Assembly: GCA_002366775.1 (NCBI GenBank)
Contig: DFBW01000161.1
Span: 1 to 5,115, forward strand
Source of the DNA: Roseovarius sp. UBA3070
GTDB taxonomy: Bacteria; Pseudomonadota; Alphaproteobacteria; Rhodobacterales; Rhodobacteraceae
DNA: 5,115 bases
Direction: 5' to 3'
Numbering within the stretch: position 1 is the stretch's first letter; each line of letters begins with the position of its first letter. Below, one piece after another: positions 1 to 5,115 of the stretch. A program made the position numbers and the translations under genes. Below the pieces are notes generated by a model, which did not search any database, was not told where the DNA came from, and saw only the letters and a program-made list of their open reading frames with translations.

Positions 1-3000
1 CCCGACCGTATCGGCCATTTCTGGGGTGTCCCCGAGGCCGAAACCATCCGCCCCGGCAGTGATTTCTTTGCCCGCAATCTGGAGCTTGGCTTTTTCAGCC
101 TGATGCATCTGGGCCAGTCGCTGAGCTATGCAGATACCGACACGCCGGTGCATGTGAATGTGTTTACCAATGGCGCTGAACAGCTGCGTGATGAGGCGCT
201 GCCTTACCCGGAAAAATCAATCATCGCTGGCCCCGCTGGCGTGATTCCACATGAATTACCCGGCGTGACGTGCACAACCGTTGATCTGGAGCTGCCCGAA
301 CGGGCAAAACGCGGCATCTTTTCGCGTGGTGGCGACACCAATGCACTGGCCCCGCTGGCCATGCGTGTGCTTGAGGATTTGCTGGCCGAACCGGGCAACG
401 CGCAGGCGGTCTATCGCGGTGAAAAACGGTTTGAGAAACGTCACGAGCCGGTCGCTCTGGATCCCGCAGAAACACCAGCTTTCCGCAGGGGTGGCACCTA
501 TCTGATCACCGGTGGGTTTGGTGGTATCGGCCTGACCATGGCGCGTGATCTGGTCTCCAATTATGGCGCGAATGTTGCGCTGTTGTCGCGGGATGCCTTG
601 CCCAACCGCGCTGACTGGGACAGCTATCTGGCCAGCCACGGCAAATCCGACCGGATTGCGCGCAATATTCGCCATTTACAGGCGCTTGAGGGCAGCGGCG
701 GCACTGTCATCGCAGTCGCCGGGGACGTGTGCAACAGTCTGGATATGGCCCGCGTGGCGGGTGAAATTACCGCGCAGTTTGGCGCAATCAACGGCGTAAT
801 TCATGCCGCAGGCACCATTCAGGATGCGCCGCTATTGGCCAAGGAACCCGCGCAGGTGGAGGCGGTTTTTGCCCCCAAAATAACCGGCCTTCGGGTGCTG
901 GATGACCTGTTTCCTGACGGCACACTGGACTTGATGGTGCTGTGCGCCTCCTCCTCAACTGTGACGCGCCCGGCAGGTCAGATCGACTATGCGGCGGCCA
1001 ATGAATATCTCAATGCCTTTGCCAAATCCCGGCGAGGGGCCAAGACCCGTGTCGTGGCTGTCAATTGGGGTGTTTGGGCCGAAGTGGGCATGGCCGCCGA
1101 TGCCATGGCCGCCCGTTTGGGCGAAGCCGAAACCGACGATTGGATGCCCGCAGGCCAACCCCTGCTGGATGAGCGTCAGATTGTTGATGATACGCATATT
1201 TTCCGCACCGCACTCAGCGCCAAACGCCATTGGGTGATTGACGGGCATCGTACCTCGGAGGGGGATGCGTTGATGCCCGGCACCGGGTATATTGAACTGG
1301 CCGCACAGGCGATGGCCGCCCGTGGTGACAGCCTGCCGATTGAGATCAGGGATCTGCATTTCCTGCGTGCAATGGATGTCACTGATGGTGATACGCGCGA
1401 AATGCAACTGCAGCTGAGCGGCACAGGTGCCTTGGAATTGTGCAGCTCCGCCACGTTGGATGGCCGCACGGGCCGCGTTTTGAATGCCCAAGCACAGGTA
1501 GCATCGTTGGACGATGCAATGCCCGAGGCGATTGACCTTTCAGCGGTTCTCAAACGTTGCTTGAAACGTGACGTGGCAAAAGACGGCGACCGCCTGCGCG
1601 CGCCCCAAGAGGCGCATCTGAAATTCGGGCCCCGCTGGCATGTGCTGCGCGAAACGGCGCTGGGCACAAACGAGGGCCTCGCCCGGCTTAGCCTGCCCGA
1701 GGCAAGCCGTGTGGATTTGAATGAGGGATATCTGGTGCATCCCGGCCTGCTTGACCCGGCGACGGGCTGGGCTATGCATTTGATTCCGGGCTATAAAGGC
1801 GGGCATCTGTGGGTGCCGCTGACCTATCAAAGCATCAAATTGCTGCGCCCCCTGCCTGGCGATGTGGCCAGTTGGGTGCGCCTGGCAGACCACGGCGACG
1901 GCTATGCCAGCTTTGACATCACGCTTTGTGATCCCGCAGGCAATATCTGTGCCGAGATCACTGGATTTCAGATGCAGCGGCTCAATGATCACGCGGGTTT
2001 TGGTAAATCCAACCCGCTGACGGCCCCTGAAATCAGGTTTGATGATACAGATCAATCTGCTCCCCTGTCGCCCGACGAAGACCGCCTGATGCACAACATC
2101 AGCCAGGGCATCCGCCCACAGGACGGGGCCGAGGCCTTGAGCCGTGCCTTGGCGCTGAACATGGCGCAAGTCACGGTGTCCTCGCTGGATCTGGCAGGGT
2201 TGGTTGCACAGGCTGATGCGGCAACTGCGCGTGATATCTCTGAGGCACAAAGTTTTGAGCGCCCCGATCTGGATGGCGATTATCTGGCCCCGCGCACCGC
2301 TACAGAACAGGCCTTGGCCGATCATTGGGCCAAGCTGCTGGGCGTCAATCCCATTGGGGTTGAGGACAGTTTCTTTGATCTTGGCGGGCATTCCCTGATT
2401 GCTGTGCGCCTGTTTGCGATGATCAAAAAGGATTGGGGTATCCAGTTCCCCATTTCGGTTCTGTTTGAGGCACCAACGATTGCCAAATGTGCCCAGCTGA
2501 TTGACGAACGCACAGGCACCAGTTCGCTCCTTGCCGAGACGGGCACGTCAGAGCCCGAAGAGGTCCCGCGCAAACACGGTCACACCCACCTTGTGGCCCT
2601 CAACCGGGGCGAGGCGAAACACGCGCCGCTGTTCATCGTGGCCGGTATGTTCGGCAACGTGCTGAACCTGCGCCATCTGGCCCAGCAACTTGGCCCCGAT
2701 CAGCCGGTCTATGGGCTGCAGGCGCGTGGCCTGATGGGCGAGGATGAACCACATACAACGATTGAGTCAGCGGCGTCTGATTATCTCGCCGAAATCCGCC
2801 AAATTCAACCCACCGGGCCTTACCTGTTGGGTGGCTTTTCCGGCGGTGGGATCACCGCATTTGAGATGGCGCAGCAAATCGAAGCGACAGGTGGAGAAGT
2901 GGCCTTGCTGGCGCTTTTGGATACACCTTTGCCAGTGCGCCCGTCTTTGTCGCGCCGTGACAAGGCATTGATTAAAATCGCAGAACTGCGCACCAAAGGC

Positions 3001-3438
3001 CCTGGTTACCTGAAGGAATGGGCGCTTAACCGGTTGCAGTGGGAACTGACCAAACGCCAGGCGCAGGGTGACGATGGACAAGGCTTTAACAATCACAAGA
3101 TCGAAATGGCATTCCGTCAGGCGGTTGGAGAGTATCAACTGACCAAATGGAACGGTCGTATGATGCTGTTCCGCCCGCCATTGGACAAGCATTGGCAGGT
3201 CTCAGGCGGCAATTGGGTGAGTGGTGAGCGCGAGTATGTCTTTGATGACAACCAATGGACGCCATTTGTGCCCAACTGCGAGGTGATCGAAGTCACAGGC
3301 GATCATGACAGCATGGTTCTTGATCCCAACGTTGCTGTTCTGGCCCGGCATCTGTCGGATGAAATTGCCCAGCTGGCCAAACCGGCTGACTTGCGGCCAA
3401 AACCTGCGGCCTCCTCTAGTATCACAGCAGCGGAGTAG
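1..3438 (+). CDS. Type I modular polyketide synthase, C-terminal part (KR-DH-carrier-TE), 5' end outside the window
   Basis: The frame is open from base 1, so the first ATG at 103 is internal; 1145 residues are visible (numbered here from base 1). Domains in order: structural KR subdomain, residues 1-125 (FWGV, YPEKS and GPAGVIP motifs); catalytic KR, about 165-370, with the NADPH-binding TGGFGGIG at 170-177 and active-site K293, S317, Y330, N334. D275 in HAAGTIQD matches the last Asp of the B-type KR fingerprint. DH, about 387-662, has catalytic H416 (H-x4-G-x4-P) and D585 in HPGLLD. A KR-tail-like segment follows at 700-731. The carrier protein (765-832) has S798 in DLGGHSL as the phosphopantetheine site. 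The TE (875-1115) has S947 in GFSGGG, D974 and H1102 in GDHDS. All catalytic residues looked for are present. No ER lies between DH and carrier, so the module should reduce and dehydrate a beta-keto thioester and then release the chain by hydrolysis or cyclisation. KS and AT are expected upstream. The protein is probably cytosolic; the metabolite cannot be predicted. Confidence 0.95.
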   Translation, partial: PDRIGHFWGVPEAETIRPGSDFFARNLELGFFSLMHLGQSLSYADTDTPVHVNVFTNGAEQLRDEALPYPEKSIIAGPAGVIPHELPGVTCTTVDLELPERAKRGIFSRGGDTNALAPLAMRVLEDLLAEPGNAQAVYRGEKRFEKRHEPVALDPAETPAFRRGGTYLITGGFGGIGLTMARDLVSNYGANVALLSRDALPNRADWDSYLASHGKSDRIARNIRHLQALEGSGGTVIAVAGDVCNSLDMARVAGEITAQFGAINGVIHAAGTIQDAPLLAKEPAQVEAVFAPKITGLRVLDDLFPDGTLDLMVLCASSSTVTRPAGQIDYAAANEYLNAFAKSRRGAKTRVVAVNWGVWAEVGMAADAMAARLGEAETDDWMPAGQPLLDERQIVDDTHIFRTALSAKRHWVIDGHRTSEGDALMPGTGYIELAAQAMAARGDSLPIEIRDLHFLRAMDVTDGDTREMQLQLSGTGALELCSSATLDGRTGRVLNAQAQVASLDDAMPEAIDLSAVLKRCLKRDVAKDGDRLRAPQEAHLKFGPRWHVLRETALGTNEGLARLSLPEASRVDLNEGYLVHPGLLDPATGWAMHLIPGYKGGHLWVPLTYQSIKLLRPLPGDVASWVRLADHGDGYASFDITLCDPAGNICAEITGFQMQRLNDHAGFGKSNPLTAPEIRFDDTDQSAPLSPDEDRLMHNISQGIRPQDGAEALSRALALNMAQVTVSSLDLAGLVAQADAATARDISEAQSFERPDLDGDYLAPRTATEQALADHWAKLLGVNPIGVEDSFFDLGGHSLIAVRLFAMIKKDWGIQFPISVLFEAPTIAKCAQLIDERTGTSSLLAETGTSEPEEVPRKHGHTHLVALNRGEAKHAPLFIVAGMFGNVLNLRHLAQQLGPDQPVYGLQARGLMGEDEPHTTIESAASDYLAEIRQIQPTGPYLLGGFSGGGITAFEMAQQIEATGGEVALLALLDTPLPVRPSLSRRDKALIKIAELRTKGPGYLKEWALNRLQWELTKRQAQGDDGQGFNNHKIEMAFRQAVGEYQLTKWNGRMMLFRPPLDKHWQVSGGNWVSGEREYVFDDNQWTPFVPNCEVIEVTGDHDSMVLDPNVAVLARHLSDEIAQLAKPADLRPKPAASSSITAAE
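3432..3435 (+). promoter_or_regulatory. Ribosome binding site of the glycosyltransferase gene
   Basis: GGAG lies 8 bases upstream of the TTG at 3444 and inside the last sense codons of the PKS gene. This spacing supports TTG as the true start. The nearby ATG at 3439 is in another frame and reads ATG ATT TGA, so it cannot start the gene. The arrangement suggests translational coupling to the PKS. Confidence 0.6.
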
Positions 3439-3443
3439 ATGAT

Positions 3444-4451
3444 TTGAGCACAGCGCGTATCCTGACCATCATCCTGAACTACCGCACGCCTGATCTGACG
3501 GTGAAGGCGGCCCAAGCCGCCTTGCGTGAGATGCAGAGCTTGGGGGGAGAGGTCGTGATCGTCGACAATGCCTCGGGCGATGGCTCGTTTGATACGCTGA
3601 CCCAAACGGTGGCCGCATGGGATGCCGGTGATATGCTGCGCGTGGTGCAAAGCCCGCAGAATGGCGGGTTTGGGGCCGGCAATAACTTTGGCATGCGATT
3701 GGGTATGTCAGACGGCACAGCGCCCGATTTCTACTATTTGTTAAATTCCGATGCCTGGCCTGATCCCGGTGCGGTGCAGGCCCTGCTGGACGTTATGCAC
3801 AACCATGCGCGCGCGGGGTTTGCTGGCTCACATATTCGTGGCACTGACGACGCACCCCATTGCACGGTTTTCCGCTTCCCCTCGATCACCGGAGAGTTGG
3901 AGGGCGCGGCACGCACGGGGCTGATCACACGCCTGTTTCCCAACTCAGTTGTCCCGATGGACATCCCTGCGCAGACCACCAAAGTGGATTGGACGGCTGG
4001 TGCCTCTTTGTTGATCCGGGCCGAAATGCTGAATGAAATAGGCCTCTTTGATGAGGCGTTTTTTCTCTATTACGAGGAAACCGAGCTGTGCCACCGCGCC
4101 AAACGCGCCGGGTGGGACACTTATTATGTGCCCGACAGCCGTACTGTGCATGTCGGCTCTGCCTCGACCGGGCTGAAAGAATGGGCACGCACACCGGCCT
4201 ATTGGTTTGCCTCGCGCCGATATTATTTCACCAAGGTGCATGGCCGCATCTATGCCGCTTTGGCAACACTGGCGCGCATCACAGGCTGCCTGATCTGGCG
4301 CCTGCGCCGGGTGATCTCGGACAAACCGATGGCTGACCCACCACATTTCCTGCGCGATTTGATCGCCCATTCGATGGGAGTAACGCGTCAGCGCGGCCCC
4401 AAACCTACCGTTAATCCGCACAACCACCCTGTCACGGAGGACAGCAAATGA
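3444..4451 (+). CDS. Family 2 glycosyltransferase (rhamnosyltransferase-like)
   Basis: This 335-residue protein is full length for GT2 enzymes of the WbbL/rhamnosyltransferase-like group, which transfer a sugar from a nucleotide-sugar donor with inversion. The GT-A fold signatures appear in order: an N-terminal beta strand ending in LNY (11-13), the nucleotide-binding VDNASGDGS (40-48), NGGFGAGNN (73-81), the metal-binding DxD-equivalent NSDAW with D103, and the acceptor/catalytic region FDEAFFLYYEETELC (202-216) with E211, E212 and E214. A hydrophobic stretch near 269-290, flanked by Arg/Lys, may be a membrane-associating helix; no signal peptide is seen. The start is TTG, 5 bases after the PKS stop; the stop overlaps the next start. 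Its place between a PKS and a formyltransferase/NRPS-type gene suggests it glycosylates the pathway product, but cell-surface glycan transfer cannot be excluded. Donor and acceptor are unknown from sequence. Confidence 0.92.
   Translation: MSTARILTIILNYRTPDLTVKAAQAALREMQSLGGEVVIVDNASGDGSFDTLTQTVAAWDAGDMLRVVQSPQNGGFGAGNNFGMRLGMSDGTAPDFYYLLNSDAWPDPGAVQALLDVMHNHARAGFAGSHIRGTDDAPHCTVFRFPSITGELEGAARTGLITRLFPNSVVPMDIPAQTTKVDWTAGASLLIRAEMLNEIGLFDEAFFLYYEETELCHRAKRAGWDTYYVPDSRTVHVGSASTGLKEWARTPAYWFASRRYYFTKVHGRIYAALATLARITGCLIWRLRRVISDKPMADPPHFLRDLIAHSMGVTRQRGPKPTVNPHNHPVTEDSK
4436..4440 (+). promoter_or_regulatory. Ribosome binding site of the formyltransferase-domain gene
   Basis: GGAGG, a strong Shine-Dalgarno match, lies 7 bases before the ATG at 4448 and inside the 3' end of the glycosyltransferase gene. 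It fixes the start at the ATGA overlap and supports co-translation of the two genes. Confidence 0.75.
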
Positions 4452-5115
4452 CCCATATTTCAACGGTTCTTCTGGGGGACGAATCCCTGACAGTCGGTTG
4501 TGGCGAACATCTGCTGGATCAGGGCCACTCCATTGCCGCAGTGATCAGCACTGACACGGCTGTGCGCGATTGGGCCAAGGCCAAGGGCCTGCCTGTTTTG
4601 GACAAGATTGCCGATTTGCCGGGCACGCAGACGCAAGGCAGTTTTGACTGGTTGCTGAGCATCGCCAACCTCAAAATCATCCCCGATGAGGTGCTGGGGC
4701 TGGCGGCCAAGGGGGCGGTTAATTTTCATGACGGCCCATTGCCGCGTTATGCCGGGTTGAACACCCCTGCCTGGGCCATCTGGAACGGTGAAGCACAGCA
4801 TGGCGTGACATGGCATCTGATTGAGGGTGCGGTGGACGAAGGCGATATCCTAGAACAACGCCTGATCGACATCGCCCCTGATGACACGGCGTATTCTCTG
4901 AATTCCAAATGCTACGCCGCCGCAATGGAGAGCTTTCCCGCAGTTCTTGGACAGCTCAGCTCTGACAATCTGCACCGCAAGCCACAGGATTTGACCAAGC
5001 GCAGCTATTTCGCCCGCGATGACCGCCCGGATCAAGCTGGCGTACTTGATTTTTCCCGTTCTGCCGCCGATCTGGCGCGACAGGGGCGCGCACTTGATTT
5101 TGGCGGGTATCGCAA
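4448..5115 (+). CDS. Formyltransferase-domain protein, possibly N-terminal formylation domain of an NRPS; 3' end outside the window
   Basis: The ATG overlaps the preceding stop (ATGA), and 222 codons are visible with no stop. Residues about 1-175 form a formyl_transf_N-type Rossmann domain. The catalytic triad of 10-formyltetrahydrofolate-dependent formyltransferases is present: N92 and H94 in NFHDGPLPRYAG, and D130 in VDEGDIL. The Asn-to-Asp spacing of 38 equals that of E. coli methionyl-tRNA formyltransferase (N106/H108/D144). The segment from about 184 to the edge (SYFARDDRP, then RALDFGGYR at 214-222) resembles the beginning of the C-terminal domain of this family. The domain transfers a formyl group to an amine. 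It is unlikely to be housekeeping fmt: the usual SLLP motif reads GPLP, and it sits in an operon with PKS and glycosyltransferase genes. Similar domains start some NRPS proteins (linear gramicidin LgrA, anabaenopeptilide ApdA), so adenylation and carrier domains may follow. A stand-alone amino-sugar N-formyltransferase is the main alternative. Confidence 0.88.
   Translation, partial: MTHISTVLLGDESLTVGCGEHLLDQGHSIAAVISTDTAVRDWAKAKGLPVLDKIADLPGTQTQGSFDWLLSIANLKIIPDEVLGLAAKGAVNFHDGPLPRYAGLNTPAWAIWNGEAQHGVTWHLIEGAVDEGDILEQRLIDIAPDDTAYSLNSKCYAAAMESFPAVLGQLSSDNLHRKPQDLTKRSYFARDDRPDQAGVLDFSRSAADLARQGRALDFGGYR

Noticed and set aside
103..105. ATG as the start of the PKS gene
   Set aside because: The same frame is open to base 1, and the residues before it (FWGV and following) are typical of the KR structural subdomain, so the ATG is internal.
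1540..2391. Minus-strand open frame of 283 codons
   Set aside because: It lies fully inside the DH-carrier coding region, has no recognisable domain, and is explained by the G+C-rich codon bias of the + strand gene.
3439..3447. ATG ATT TGA mini-frame after the PKS stop
   Set aside because: Two codons only; it is in the PKS frame and not in that of the glycosyltransferase, so it is not a gene.
3303..3650. Minus-strand open frame across the PKS-glycosyltransferase junction, as a possible convergent gene
   Set aside because: It overlaps the TE active-site end and the GT2 N-terminus, both clearly coding, and its translation shows no domain.
3945..4463. Minus-strand open frame of 172 codons across the glycosyltransferase
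   Set aside because: It is antisense to well-conserved GT2 motifs and has no recognisable motif of its own.
4448..5115. Housekeeping methionyl-tRNA formyltransferase (fmt)
   Set aside because: The catalytic triad matches, but the sequence around it diverges (GPLP instead of SLLP), and the operon context is biosynthetic, with no def or other translation genes.

Overview
The window (about 60% G+C by eye, strong C/G third-position bias, no introns, tight gene packing with start/stop overlaps) looks like a bacterial secondary-metabolite locus. Codon choice and general protein style fit an alphaproteobacterium, perhaps a marine Rhodobacterales (roseobacter-type) genome, but that placement is an inference. 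All three genes lie on the + strand and there is no non-coding stretch of any length.

Layout: (1) Positions 1-3438 hold the C-terminal 1145 residues of a large modular type I polyketide synthase whose start lies upstream. Reading from the left edge it contains the structural half of a ketoreductase (KR), the catalytic KR, a dehydratase (DH), a short segment resembling the usual C-terminal tail of a KR, a carrier protein with an LGGHSL phosphopantetheine site, and a terminal type I thioesterase (TE) with a complete Ser/Asp/His triad. KS and AT domains are expected upstream but are not visible. (2) Positions 3444-4451 encode a complete family 2 glycosyltransferase, starting at TTG only 5 bases after the PKS stop. 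(3) From 4448, overlapping the glycosyltransferase stop as ATGA, begins a protein whose first 222 residues are a formyl-tetrahydrofolate-dependent formyltransferase domain. It is still open at the right edge and may be the N-terminal formylation domain of a non-ribosomal peptide synthetase (NRPS).

Together the genes suggest one operon for a hybrid polyketide/peptide product. The PKS module performs ketoreduction and dehydration, with no enoylreductase between DH and carrier, so an alpha,beta-unsaturated unit is predicted. The TE releases the chain, the glycosyltransferase may decorate the product, and the formyltransferase may cap an amino group, possibly on the starter amino acid. The releasing module is encoded upstream of the putative formyl-capping (initiating) protein, so gene order would not follow assembly order. 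No promoter, terminator, RNA gene, repeat, mobile element or CRISPR array was recognised.
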